DNA of 33,121 nucleotides, taken from positions 1-33,121 of the forward strand of contig CAZWHW010000018.1 of NCBI GenBank assembly GCA_964633815.1, written 5' to 3'. Position 1 is the first letter of the stretch. Each line of letters starts with the position of its first letter. This document shows positions 1-8,622 of this stretch, piece by piece. Position numbers and translations under genes: made by a program. Source of the stretch: CALKZN01 sp964633815. Lineage in GTDB: Bacteria; Pseudomonadota; Gammaproteobacteria; Arenicellales; Arenicellaceae. The notes beneath the pieces are model-generated. The model saw only the letters and a program-made list of their open reading frames with translations, was not told the origin of the DNA and ran no database searches.

Positions 1-247
1 CACCATGCGTGTTACACAGAGCATTAATATAAAGCTCTGAGTCATTGATTGTTTTATATTGAAATGTATAAGTGTCTTTTGGTTGAAACTTTACCTTTGA
101 TTCGGTTGCCACAAATGACCAAAGTTTTTGCTCTAATGAGTTTGGGTTAACTTTTAATGGTGTTGCCCAATCATTAACTTGCACCCAATTACTTGCGGCT
201 GCAATGGGTGAAAATAGAATTGTTATGCTAAGCAAAATTTTCTTCAT
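1..247 (-). CDS. Secreted hypothetical protein (C-terminus cut by window edge)
   Basis: The minus strand reads from an ATG at 245-247 to the left edge without a stop, giving 82 codons. The protein begins MKKILLSITILFSPIAAASN, a clear signal peptide with a likely cut after AAA. The mature part starts NWVQVNDWATPLKVNPNSL and is followed by a beta-rich stretch with paired aromatic residues and one cysteine near the end of what is visible. The layout (a short secreted beta protein opening with a W-x-V motif) is reminiscent of the surface-adhesin E type of small exported proteins, but this is only a resemblance. I do not recognise the family with certainty. It lies downstream of the DUF7079 fragment on the same strand with a gap of about 55 bases, so the two may be co-transcribed. 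Confidence 0.6.
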   Translation of the reverse strand, partial: MKKILLSITILFSPIAAASNWVQVNDWATPLKVNPNSLEQKLWSFVATESKVKFQPKDTYTFQYKTINDSELYINALCNTHG

Positions 248-302
248 AATTTTTGGCTTGTAACAGCTTATTATGCGGTTTAGAGCGAATATGAATCTAA
301 AA

Positions 303-572
303 TTATCGGCTGTTTATTCGAATCTTTTCAATCTTTGGTCGTATCTTTTGCCAATGACTATTTGTGTAGCGATAAAATATCCACGGTTTTCTTTTACCAT
401 ATCTATGCTTTTGAAGCACCCGCTTTACAACCCAATCAGTCTTGAAGCCAGCCCATTCCGAAACAGGAAAAGACAACATATTAAATTTCATAGCAGGCAG
501 AACTTCATTAAAGAGAATGTCTTTTAATTCTTGAATGCTGTACTTCGAATCCGCACAACGTTTCGCTATCAT
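303..572 (-). CDS. DUF7079-type protein, probably missing its N-terminus
   Basis: The 89-residue product carries the pattern of the small DUF7079 family as I remember it: IAKRCADSKYSIQELKDIL, then NEVLPA, then a core ending EWAGFKTDWVV. The same frame stays open for eight more codons upstream of the ATG (reading RCILTLYD), and these also look like family sequence, before a TAA stop near 597. There is no Shine-Dalgarno sequence before the ATG at 572. Full members have about 25 more residues at the N-terminus, which I cannot find in the neighbouring frames. The likeliest reading is a 5'-truncated, possibly non-functional copy; a start at a non-ATG codon is the alternative. Family members often occur as orphan or immunity-like small proteins, but no toxin gene is visible next to it. 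Confidence 0.5.
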   Translation of the reverse strand: MIAKRCADSKYSIQELKDILFNEVLPAMKFNMLSFPVSEWAGFKTDWVVKRVLQKHRYGKRKPWIFYRYTNSHWQKIRPKIEKIRINSR

Positions 573-642
573 ATCGTATAACGTCAGTATACATCGCTGG
601 TTTTATAGTAAATTAAGTGTATGAAAACACTAAAAACTACTA

Positions 643-675
643 AAATGGTGTCTATTCTACCCATTGCCACCATTT
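643..675 (-). terminator. Possible terminator hairpin after the SRPBCC gene
   Basis: AAATGGTG (643-650) and CACCATTT (668-675) are a perfect 8-base inverted repeat 13 bases beyond the stop codon of the SRPBCC gene on the minus strand. On that strand the hairpin is followed by a T-rich run interrupted by AG and A (TTTTAGTAGTTTTT). The loop is 17 bases and the U-tract is imperfect, so it may be a weak terminator or an operator. Confidence 0.4.
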
Positions 676-687
676 ATCATTCTTACG

Positions 688-1209
688 TTACTTTGTAGAA
701 GTTTGTTCGGCTAACTCCTTCATTTTTGCCATCACGAGTTTCAAGTCTTTTTTGAATGGCCCATTTAAGAACAAATGGAACACGCTTTTCAAACCCCCTT
801 TGAATCTTACTTCGTGGGTGAAAATAGTTTTGCCGTCTGCGCTGGGCTCAAAGTAACGATGCAAATGAATTGTTTGACCTAGGGGTAAATATAAAACTTC
901 GATAAATGATTTGTTCTCAACCACCTCGATGAGTTTGAATTTTGTTTTTGGGGCGCCTTTGCCTTTTATATAGCCTTGTGCACCTGTTTCAAATGAAGCT
1001 CCATCGATTAAAAACGAATATTTTAAGCGTTCATCATATGTTTTCCATTCATCAACTTTAGCCCATAGCTGCCAAATTTTTTCTTTAGATGCGCTCGTTT
1101 CGATGGAAAGTTTCATCGAATAATTCGGCAGAGTTTGCACCTGTGCTGCCAAACTTGATTCCGAATAGAAAACTAAAAGTATAAAAAAAGATATAAAATA
1201 ACGAATCAT
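688..1209 (-). CDS. Secreted SRPBCC (START/polyketide-cyclase-like) protein
   Basis: The 173-residue product begins with a strongly hydrophobic signal peptide (residues 1-22, ending SLAAQ). The rest matches the SRPBCC hydrophobic-pocket fold: the opening strand and helix (KLSIETSASKEKIWQLWAKV), then GASFETGAQGYIKGKG and KFKLIEVVENKSF typical of the central strands, and a long C-terminal helix (FKKDLKLVMAKMKELAEQ). Proteins of this fold bind lipids or other small hydrophobic molecules; the ligand cannot be told from sequence. The exported location is less common than the cytoplasmic form. The start at 1209 has GGAG a few bases upstream. It diverges from trxC over 78 bases. Confidence 0.75.
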   Translation of the reverse strand: MIRYFISFFILLVFYSESSLAAQVQTLPNYSMKLSIETSASKEKIWQLWAKVDEWKTYDERLKYSFLIDGASFETGAQGYIKGKGAPKTKFKLIEVVENKSFIEVLYLPLGQTIHLHRYFEPSADGKTIFTHEVRFKGGLKSVFHLFLNGPFKKDLKLVMAKMKELAEQTSTK

Positions 1210-1232
1210 CAGGCTCCGTAAGGTTTGTTAAT

Positions 1233-1262
1233 TTGCCAAGGTCTGAAAGAATATTATATAAA
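1233..1262 (+). promoter_or_regulatory. Candidate sigma-70 promoter of trxC
   Basis: TTGCCA at 1233-1238 (5 of 6 to the -35 consensus) is followed after 18 bases by TATAAA at 1257-1262 (5 of 6). The alternative TATATA at 1255-1260 has a 16-base spacer. It lies 25 bases before the trxC start in the divergent region shared with the SRPBCC gene. Confidence 0.4.
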
Positions 1263-1287
1263 CCATTTTTTTAAATAAAAACTGACA

Positions 1288-1719
1288 ATGTCGACCACCA
1301 ATATAAGTTGCCCTCACTGCCAAGCTACCAACCGCATACCTTCAAATCGTTTAGGCGATTCACCAAAATGCGGTAAATGTAAAAATGCACTATTTATTGG
1401 CAAACCACAAGAGTTAACTAGCACTAATACCAATGTTGTTTTGACTCGTAATGACATTCCAGTGATCGTTGATTGCTGGGCTTCTTGGTGTGGCCCTTGT
1501 CAAAACTTTGCGCCAATTTTTGAACAAGCAGCTAGGAAATTAGAGCCACAATTTCTATTTGCAAAATTAGATACTGAACAACAGCAAACGTTGGCAAATA
1601 GTTGGCAAATTCGCTCTATTCCAACGTTGATTTTGTTCAAACAGGGTAAAGAAGCCGCTCGAATTTCGGGCGCATTATCTTTAAGTCAATTTGAGCAGTG
1701 GCTGAGTGAAAATAGTTAA
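1288..1719 (+). CDS. trxC: Thioredoxin 2 (TrxC) with N-terminal zinc finger
   Basis: This 143-residue cytoplasmic thiol-disulfide reductase has the two parts that define thioredoxin 2. The N-terminus carries a zinc-binding pair CPHC (C8, C11) and CGKC (C28, C31). The thioredoxin fold follows, with the active site WCGPC (W67 to C71), the conserved proline in RSIPTLILF, and the closing GALSLSQFEQWL helix. The length matches the family (about 140). TrxC reduces protein disulfides using electrons from thioredoxin reductase and in Escherichia coli is induced by oxidative stress. The gene stands alone on the plus strand and converges on the coiled-coil gene with only 17 bases between the stop codons, so no separate terminator is visible. 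Confidence 0.95.
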   Translation: MSTTNISCPHCQATNRIPSNRLGDSPKCGKCKNALFIGKPQELTSTNTNVVLTRNDIPVIVDCWASWCGPCQNFAPIFEQAARKLEPQFLFAKLDTEQQQTLANSWQIRSIPTLILFKQGKEAARISGALSLSQFEQWLSENS

Positions 1720-1736
1720 CCCGCTTTGAGAAGGAA

Positions 1737-2354
1737 TTACGAAGCTGCGTTTGGACCAAATTTATCACTGAACTGGTCAAACAGTGTCAGCACTTTAGTG
1801 CGACGTTGGTCAATTTGCCCAGCTTTAACTTGTAGTTCTCCTAAGTCTGACTCAGCCGTTTTTATTCTCTGACGAGTGTCAGCCAATTCCACCGAATTTT
1901 GTGGATTGTTCGTTGACTGACCCGCTTTGAGCAATATTTCTTTTTGCCTCAAACCTTCAATAAGTTGTTCTTTTTTGACAATTTCTTCAGTGTTGCTTGA
2001 TTTCAAACGATCAAAACGTTTATCAATATCTTGTTTGGTTTTATATGGCGATAAAATTTTCTCGAGATCAGTGTTTAAGTATTCTGTTTTATCTAGAACC
2101 TTTAGCTCTAATTTGGCGAGTTCCTGATCAGATGCGCTTTCACCTTGAGCGATAGATGTACTCTTGACAGTCCCTTTAACTGATTTAATGCTGCTCTCAT
2201 TTTTGCAAACACCTCTTAAATCATTGCCATAGTGCCATTTTCCTTGGACGTCCTGACATTTTTGCACTTGTGCATTAACAGGCAAAACCACCGATAAATT
2301 TGCAATGGAAGTGATTAGTATGAGTAATGAGGAAGAAATTATTATTTTTATCAT
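1737..2354 (-). CDS. Secreted DUF4124-like protein with coiled coil
   Basis: The 205-residue product has a signal peptide (residues 1-28, ending LPVNAQ), then a short motif QKCQDVQGKWHYGNDLRGVC. That motif resembles the DUF4124 module (C/W-x-D-x-x-G-x-x-hydrophobic-Y) found in many small periplasmic proteins of gammaproteobacteria; its two cysteines could form a disulfide. From about residue 75 the sequence is charged and helical, with Glu/Lys/Leu/Gln heptad character (LAKLELKVLDKTEYLNTDLE, later RQRIKTAESDLGELQVKAGQ), so a periplasmic coiled coil is likely. The function is unknown. It is transcribed away from the AddA-like gene's 3' end and faces trxC. Confidence 0.65.
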   Translation of the reverse strand: MIKIIISSSLLILITSIANLSVVLPVNAQVQKCQDVQGKWHYGNDLRGVCKNESSIKSVKGTVKSTSIAQGESASDQELAKLELKVLDKTEYLNTDLEKILSPYKTKQDIDKRFDRLKSSNTEEIVKKEQLIEGLRQKEILLKAGQSTNNPQNSVELADTRQRIKTAESDLGELQVKAGQIDQRRTKVLTLFDQFSDKFGPNAAS

Positions 2355-2449
2355 GGCAATAGATACCTCTATTTAAATCATAAAGTTCAACTAGGTATAT
2401 CTGTAAGAATAAATTAAGTTGCGCCTGATGGCAAAACTCTTAACTGCAA

Positions 2450-5400
2450 TTAATACGCCCATTCACGCCATTGTTGCAATAATGGAAAATAAATAGCCAT
2501 CTTAATTGGACGATTCTCTAGTTGGCTAAACGCCTGTGCATAGCGTTCTAATTGCTGCTTATAACCGCGCTCAATCATTTGTTGATCAACAAACTCTCTG
2601 ACATCATCATCAAAATGTGTGGTGGACTTATAATCAATAATCCAGCGCGTATTTTCTTGATCAATAAACGTCCTATCGATGCGGTGCTGACTGATTTTTC
2701 CATCATCTAGGGTAGTAATAGCAAATTCATTGCGAACTTCCTGATGTAGTTGATCCGCAAAAATCCACTGCCCTTTAGGATCTTGCTGAATATTTTTCAC
2801 TGCCACACTAAGCCGCTTGATAGACGTATTAATCTGCTGCGCATCTAATTGCATGGCTTGTAATTCAGCTCGCCAATTCGCCTTTAAACGATCATCAATC
2901 GTTGTTGATAACACTTCATGGCTGAAGTGTTCTAAAAAAATATGTAAAACAATGCCAGTCGCTTGAGCGGTTTGGCTTGCCCATTCAAATTTCTGTTCGT
3001 TTTTATTGTCTTGATTCGCTGTCGTTTTCTGCATTTGCTGAGGCTGCCAGCTCACATTTGCTGCAAATTCTGTTTGATAGTCAGCTGGCAATGCTTTCAG
3101 AGTTTGATCAGGGATTTTTTCGATGACTTCACCTTCATCTGCTGCATCATGCAAAGAAAATTGGTCCTGGATTTGTCCCCAGATTCCTTGAATCAATGAG
3201 TTGCTTTGGTTTTTAGGTTTTAATTCTCCTTGTTTGTCATGAACAAACGTACCTGATAAATGCAAATGTGATTGTGCCCGTGTACATGCCACATACAATA
3301 GGCGCACCTGCTCATTTACATCACGCTGTTTTTCTAAGGTTTGTAAATAATGATAATGCGTATTTTTCTCCTTACTCAATGACGGGCTATTCAATGCTGC
3401 TAACAGCAACCGATCGCGGCCATGTTTATCAACCACCTCAGCCCAACGCAAAATATCCTTGTCTTGATTTGCTCCTTTACGTGTTAGTGATGGCAAAATG
3501 ACTGTGTCATATTGCAAGCCTTTGGATTTATGCATGGTCGAAACGAAAACTTGTTGGTCCGCACCATCATCATTTGCCGCGGTTTGCGCAAACAAGCCTT
3601 GCAACGATTGATCCAGTTCGGCAATTTTTTCAATGTCTCCACCTTGCTCTATCTCACGAATAAGGCTCCAAACAACATCCATATCATCAACACCTAAAGT
3701 TTCCAGACAATCTGGACCACCCAAGGCTTGCCAAGCCCATTGCACAACTGCGGCTAATGCGACATGGTGTTTTTGCTGCATGGCTGATTTCATCACCTGT
3801 TGAAAACGTCTAACGCGCTGCTGACCTTGATCGGATAGCTTTGCTAAACGATTAAAATTGTTCAATTGTTCCCACACCACAACATCTTGCCCAGCAGCAA
3901 GATGAGTAATGTCTGCTAGTTGCAAACCAACCATCGGTCCACGCAACAGGCTAAGCCAAGCTACTTTGTCATCCAAGCGCACGATTGCCTTGCACAGGCC
4001 GATGACATCTAACACTTCTTGATTTGATGCCAGCGGATGAATATCCACTCCTTGATAAGAAATCTTTGCTGCGTTCAAGGCAGGCAATATTGGGCTAAGG
4101 TGTGAACGACTGCGAACCAAGATCGCTATTTTTTTGTCTCCTCTAGCCAGTGCTTGTTGAACCAGACTCACAATGTGTTCCGCTTCTTCCTCTGGGGAAT
4201 AAAAAGCTGCAAATGTTGGCATTTGTCCATTGTCTTTGTGACTGCTAGCGGTACTGTATTTAATTGCGCCATTGGTTTCATTATTATCAGCAGGGAAACT
4301 CGGCGCAAAAACAGTATTAAACCAATCAACCAAATATTTTTTTGAGCGGAAATTTTCTGACAATACCAACGAATTCAGTTCAATTTCATTGAGACCACCG
4401 CGACCTTCTGCAAGTTTTACAAAAAGACCCACATCCGCTTCGCGAAACCTATAGATTGATTGCATCGGATCACCCACCAGAAACAAGGTTCGCCCATCGC
4501 CTTGCTGCCAGCCTTTGGTTAAATTTTCTAATAGCGTAAATTGCGAATGTGATGTGTCTTGAAACTCATCCACCAACACATGTTGAATGCGATAATCCAT
4601 GCGCAAGGCAAGGTCAGTCGGCTGACCCAAATCTTGTAAAGCATGATTGGCACGCAAGGCAACCTCACTAAAATCACATTCTTTGCTGTTATGAAAACGT
4701 AATTGCAAATGAGAAAGCAAACGCCGCAAGACTTTTTCTAAAACCAGCACTTTGCGCCATTCTTCATCCGAATATGTCGCAGGTGGAATATTTTCCAAAT
4801 AAATTAATTGCTCAATAAAGGCAGGATGATTCTCTAGGCTATGGAGCAAATCAACAAACCGTTCCTTTTCAGCTGTTTTTGGCAAAAAGCCAATGGTTTT
4901 TGTCACACCACGTGGTGAACGCAATTTGGCACTTGTCGTGATGAGAAAATCCCTTACGCCAAGCCATAAGTCTAAATCAGCAAAATCAGCTCTTGGAAAT
5001 CGTTGTTCTTCAAGAAACACTTTAGAACTAAATTCCAAATTTTTTGGCAAACGCTCGCGAGGAGATTTTTCCATTTCAGTTGCAAGTCGATTTTTAGCGC
5101 CAAAATGTGCTAATTCAACAACTGTTTCTTTGACGCCTTGTGGCACAGATTCAGACAATTTAATGAGAATTTCTTCGCTGATGGTTTGCCAAGTGTCTTC
5201 AAATTCCGCCCGTGATTGTTGTAAATCTTTGCCTAAAAAATGCCTGAGCCACTGATCGCGGCAAGCTAACATTGGCTTGAGCAATTGGCGGGTTTTCCTA
5301 AAATTATTATCCAATGAAAGCAGCAGCTCGCGTAATTCAGCGAACACATCACTGTCTTGATCCAACAATTCCAACAACAACTGCTCAATCGCATATTCAA

Positions 5401-5848
5401 AATGTGGATTGGCATTTTCCACGGTATTGGGGCGATCCCCTAAGCGGCTGAGCCACGGCATCGTCGACACCAAACGCGCGCACAATGCATCAATGGTTTC
5501 AATATTCAATTGTTGCGGCATATCCAACAGTCGCCAACCGTGTTTGGCATCATTGGCCAAGACTGCTTTGGCGAGATCTAATCCTTGTTGTTCATAATCA
5601 TCCGTACTTGATCGCTGCTCATTGGCTGCTTGTAATAATTCCAACAAGCGGTCACGCATTTCCTTAGCCGCTTTTTTTGTAAAGGTAATGGCCAGCACTT
5701 CTTCTGGCTTTTGCGCGATTGCTAATAGTTTTAATAAACGATAGACCAGAATGCCAGTTTTGCCTGAACCCGCTGGTGCTTGCACAATCCATGATTGCTG
5801 AATATCTAAGGCAAGTTCACGTTGCGCAAAATCTGTAGGACGATTCAC
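2450..5848 (-). CDS. AddA-like UvrD-family helicase with C-terminal nuclease
   Basis: The 1132-residue product is an SF1A helicase fused to a PD-(D/E)XK nuclease, the layout of AddA (and of RecB). The Walker A motif APAGSGKT is at residues 24-31, motif Ia follows (VLAITFTKKAAKEMRDR), motif II reads VDEFQDTSHSQF, and motif III includes LVGDPMQSIYRFREAD. Late helicase motifs include VFVSTMHKSKGLQYDTVILP and VRLLYVACTRAQ. The nuclease domain carries GIVLHIFLEHF and the catalytic WIIDYKST. It should unwind and resect double-strand breaks together with the product of the upstream gene. The start is GTG at 5846-5848, overlapping the upstream stop (GTGA), so translation is coupled. Gammaproteobacteria often carry RecBCD instead; whether this genome also does is not visible here. 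Confidence 0.88.
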   Translation of the reverse strand: MNRPTDFAQRELALDIQQSWIVQAPAGSGKTGILVYRLLKLLAIAQKPEEVLAITFTKKAAKEMRDRLLELLQAANEQRSSTDDYEQQGLDLAKAVLANDAKHGWRLLDMPQQLNIETIDALCARLVSTMPWLSRLGDRPNTVENANPHFEYAIEQLLLELLDQDSDVFAELRELLLSLDNNFRKTRQLLKPMLACRDQWLRHFLGKDLQQSRAEFEDTWQTISEEILIKLSESVPQGVKETVVELAHFGAKNRLATEMEKSPRERLPKNLEFSSKVFLEEQRFPRADFADLDLWLGVRDFLITTSAKLRSPRGVTKTIGFLPKTAEKERFVDLLHSLENHPAFIEQLIYLENIPPATYSDEEWRKVLVLEKVLRRLLSHLQLRFHNSKECDFSEVALRANHALQDLGQPTDLALRMDYRIQHVLVDEFQDTSHSQFTLLENLTKGWQQGDGRTLFLVGDPMQSIYRFREADVGLFVKLAEGRGGLNEIELNSLVLSENFRSKKYLVDWFNTVFAPSFPADNNETNGAIKYSTASSHKDNGQMPTFAAFYSPEEEAEHIVSLVQQALARGDKKIAILVRSRSHLSPILPALNAAKISYQGVDIHPLASNQEVLDVIGLCKAIVRLDDKVAWLSLLRGPMVGLQLADITHLAAGQDVVVWEQLNNFNRLAKLSDQGQQRVRRFQQVMKSAMQQKHHVALAAVVQWAWQALGGPDCLETLGVDDMDVVWSLIREIEQGGDIEKIAELDQSLQGLFAQTAANDDGADQQVFVSTMHKSKGLQYDTVILPSLTRKGANQDKDILRWAEVVDKHGRDRLLLAALNSPSLSKEKNTHYHYLQTLEKQRDVNEQVRLLYVACTRAQSHLHLSGTFVHDKQGELKPKNQSNSLIQGIWGQIQDQFSLHDAADEGEVIEKIPDQTLKALPADYQTEFAANVSWQPQQMQKTTANQDNKNEQKFEWASQTAQATGIVLHIFLEHFSHEVLSTTIDDRLKANWRAELQAMQLDAQQINTSIKRLSVAVKNIQQDPKGQWIFADQLHQEVRNEFAITTLDDGKISQHRIDRTFIDQENTRWIIDYKSTTHFDDDVREFVDQQMIERGYKQQLERYAQAFSQLENRPIKMAIYFPLLQQWREWAY

Positions 5849-8541
5849 GATGAAATTCCCTGGTTGCTGGGTTGCTCAGAAGCTTGTCCGCTCTGACTTT
5901 TAAGTTGATGAATTCGGCAAACACTTTGCAAATCGCAATATTGACAGGGGTTTGCTTTTGACGGATTTACCAGAGCCTGTCCTTCAAGAAATTCTTGAGC
6001 TAAATCGCTGAGATTTGCATGCCATTCTTGCAATTGTTTGGCCCAAGGAGTTTTATCTCTGGATAAACTAATTTTAAAACCAGCGCCAATGTTTTCCAGC
6101 TCAGTAAAACCTTTCAGTGCACAATCATTGGTTTTTAATTTACCGAAACCGATACCTTTGATGGAATAATTTGACTGCTGTTCTAAAGCAAGCGCATATA
6201 ATGGCATTTGCGGACTTTTAGGTCGCTCCCCATTCCAGTCACTGATTTCGGCTTGACCCGTTTTATAATCAATAATTAGACAATCGCCTTGATCTGTTCG
6301 ATCAATTCGATCAATGACTAAAGTCATTGGTATCCCGCCAAATTCACTTTGAATACGTTTTTCAACCGCCATGACTGTATAGGGTGCAATGCGCTGGTCT
6401 TTTTCAAGAGTAAACCATTCCACTAGCAACTCTTTGAGCCTTGGCTTTTCTAGGCTCAAAAGGTGTTTTCTATCGTATTGAAATTTCGAGCTTGGCGCAT
6501 CAATATAATGCTCAACATGTCTTTCAATTAACGCCAACAATTCGGGTTCTTGCATTTGATTCAATGCAGAAAAAGATTGCAGTTCACGCCAAATATTTTC
6601 CAAAATATCATGCACTATTGTGCCAGCGTCGCGGGCATCAAGACCAAACTCTGGTTCTTCTTCAGTTTGCCTCAGGAGTCGATGTTCAATATAAGCTTTG
6701 AAAGGGCACTGCGATTGATTTTCAAATACTCTAGAACCACCTTGAATATTAGCGGATTGTAAACAAGCTAAGCCAACAGTGTCGGTATATTCAACCAGTT
6801 TTGAATTGCCAATTTCAGTTACTACGTTATTCGCTTTAGAAAAAGTTTCAGCCCTTAATAAAGCTGTGACGCCATACTCTCCTTCATTGTGTTGCCGAGC
6901 ATAGCTCACTTCAACATGTCGACCACCTGCTAATAAACTAGCCAGTTTATTGTGTTCATAAGCAAACTCCGTGTCTTTTTTTGCAAAGGGAAAACCTTGC
7001 TCTGCCAAGGCAGATTGACTAATAAAAGGGTCTTTAGGCATGGGCGGGGGATAAGCCTCATGCATGCCAATGACAAATAAATAATCTACTGATTGACCAA
7101 CGCCTTCCAACACACCTGAAATCAAGATCGGTTCATCTTTGGCTTGGCGCATATAGACTTTGTCTTTGCATAAACCATTGAGAGTTTGTAAAGCACGGCT
7201 TAGACCAATTTCATCTTGCACCAAATCATGACTGACAAATAACTGCATGGTCTCCAACCAACTTTCATGTGCTTGAAAATGCCAACTATCTAGTTCATTT
7301 TCAGACCACCCCGCTAACACTAACCAATCCGAAAAGATTGTCGACCATTCACGGGTGGAATGTAAATTATGCTCAGCGGAAAACAGAGCTTGCTGGAAAG
7401 TTTTCAGTTCTTGAAAAAAATCACTTAGATAAGTAGCTCCTGGCAGCTTCTCTAGACAAATAGTGTATACATCTTCCCAAGTAAGCCATGGGCTTCGCCT
7501 TTTTTTTATGGCTCGGTCTAGGCGAATTAAATCAGCGGATGCAGTATTTTGTTGTTCTTTGAGAGGCCACCATTCGGATAACAAAAATGCTTGTAGAGAT
7601 TGGTATGAAAAGCTTTTTTTGAGCAACTCTAAAACATTCAACATCGAGTGAACATAAGGTACTTTGTTCAATGCTTGCCCCAAGCTAAAACGATAGACTA
7701 AGTCAGTTTTTTGGCAATCCAATGGGGATAAATTAGGATAAAAAACTGACCGCACGAGTTGCTCAATCTGGCTGCGATTCTCAGCCAAATTAGGGATGAC
7801 AATTCCTATGCGGTTCTCAGGCTTAGCTTCAATTAGCTCTTTTGCTTTGCGCAATACAGTCTGCAATTCCTGTTGTTCATTTGCATAGTTGATGTAATGC
7901 ACTTGCTGCTGTTTGGTTTGACCCAAAACGGCAGAGCAATGAGAAACAGAAATGTTCCGTTGTTCGCATGCCTGAATATGCATTTTTTGACTTGCGGTCA
8001 TTAAATCAAAATAAGCAAAAATTAATTGCTCAGGCACGCCTTGTAACGTGGTGGTTTTATCGACGATTAATTGTTCAAGTTGTCCAGAGTCTAACCATTG
8101 ATTCGTTTCAAGCTGCTTTGTATATGTCGTGCACCATGATGCAAATGCGGCTGAATCTAGATCATTTTGTAAAGCTACGTCTTTTAATGGAATCCGCCAT
8201 TTATGCACCAAGTGCCAACTGCGCTGCACCACATTGGCAGTTTGCTGCTCGTTTAGTAATAAAAAAGCGCTATTTTCTTTTTTAGCCCGCGTGATGATCT
8301 GTTGCCATACCAACACTTCTTGGGTACTGTTTAATCGAATGTAGGCTGATTGGAAAACATGTTTATTTGCTTGCCAGAGGTATTCAATATATTCATCCCA
8401 AACAATAATTTGCGGTGTTTGCCATGCACTTTTTCCAGCGACAATTTGACCCTCTGCGTATTGTTTTAACAAACTATGCTGCAAACCTCTAGTTGGTACG
8501 ATGACCACCGTGTCCTTAGATATATTTGCCAGCCATTCCAT
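5845..8541 (-). CDS. AddB-like PD-(D/E)XK nuclease with Fe-S cluster motif
   Basis: The 898-residue product is the partner of the AddA-like protein. The N-terminal half resembles a degenerate UvrD-type helicase: it begins VVIVPTRGLQHSLLKQY but no intact GxGKT Walker A is seen, so this half probably does not hydrolyse ATP. The C-terminal third is a RecB-type nuclease: GTIVHDILENIW, VIDRIDRT and the catalytic IIDYKTGQ. Four cysteines, one near residue 610 (SQCPFK) and three in CQYCDLQSVC (C866, C869, C875), reproduce the 4Fe-4S cluster pattern of AddB nucleases. It is the first gene of a two-gene operon. A terminator for cytochrome c4 lies immediately upstream, and I see no convincing sigma-70 promoter in the short space before the ATG. 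Confidence 0.82.
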   Translation of the reverse strand: MEWLANISKDTVVIVPTRGLQHSLLKQYAEGQIVAGKSAWQTPQIIVWDEYIEYLWQANKHVFQSAYIRLNSTQEVLVWQQIITRAKKENSAFLLLNEQQTANVVQRSWHLVHKWRIPLKDVALQNDLDSAAFASWCTTYTKQLETNQWLDSGQLEQLIVDKTTTLQGVPEQLIFAYFDLMTASQKMHIQACEQRNISVSHCSAVLGQTKQQQVHYINYANEQQELQTVLRKAKELIEAKPENRIGIVIPNLAENRSQIEQLVRSVFYPNLSPLDCQKTDLVYRFSLGQALNKVPYVHSMLNVLELLKKSFSYQSLQAFLLSEWWPLKEQQNTASADLIRLDRAIKKRRSPWLTWEDVYTICLEKLPGATYLSDFFQELKTFQQALFSAEHNLHSTREWSTIFSDWLVLAGWSENELDSWHFQAHESWLETMQLFVSHDLVQDEIGLSRALQTLNGLCKDKVYMRQAKDEPILISGVLEGVGQSVDYLFVIGMHEAYPPPMPKDPFISQSALAEQGFPFAKKDTEFAYEHNKLASLLAGGRHVEVSYARQHNEGEYGVTALLRAETFSKANNVVTEIGNSKLVEYTDTVGLACLQSANIQGGSRVFENQSQCPFKAYIEHRLLRQTEEEPEFGLDARDAGTIVHDILENIWRELQSFSALNQMQEPELLALIERHVEHYIDAPSSKFQYDRKHLLSLEKPRLKELLVEWFTLEKDQRIAPYTVMAVEKRIQSEFGGIPMTLVIDRIDRTDQGDCLIIDYKTGQAEISDWNGERPKSPQMPLYALALEQQSNYSIKGIGFGKLKTNDCALKGFTELENIGAGFKISLSRDKTPWAKQLQEWHANLSDLAQEFLEGQALVNPSKANPCQYCDLQSVCRIHQLKSQSGQASEQPSNQGISS

Positions 8542-8560
8542 GATGCAAGTTTACTAGACG

Positions 8561-8602
8561 AAAAAAAACAGCGCTACTAGATAAAAGCTAAGCGCCGTTT
8601 TT
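8561..8602 (-). terminator. Rho-independent terminator of cytochrome c4
   Basis: On the minus strand a 12-bp stem (8591-8602 with 8564-8575, one G-U pair) is followed by an unbroken T run. It lies 21 bases past the stop of the cytochrome c4 gene and 20 bases before the AddB-like start, separating the two transcripts. Confidence 0.85.
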
Positions 8603-8622
8603 AATACCTTTTATCAAGCCGA

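Noticed and set aside
4906..4917. Second CACGTG palindrome (CACCACGTGGTG) as another parS
   Set aside because: It lies inside the AddA-like coding region and its flanks do not match TGTTTCAC or GTGAAACA; only the central 6-8 bases agree.
4893..5255. 120-codon open frame antisense to the AddA-like gene
   Set aside because: There is no ribosome binding site or family-like sequence; the well-supported helicase gene covers it.
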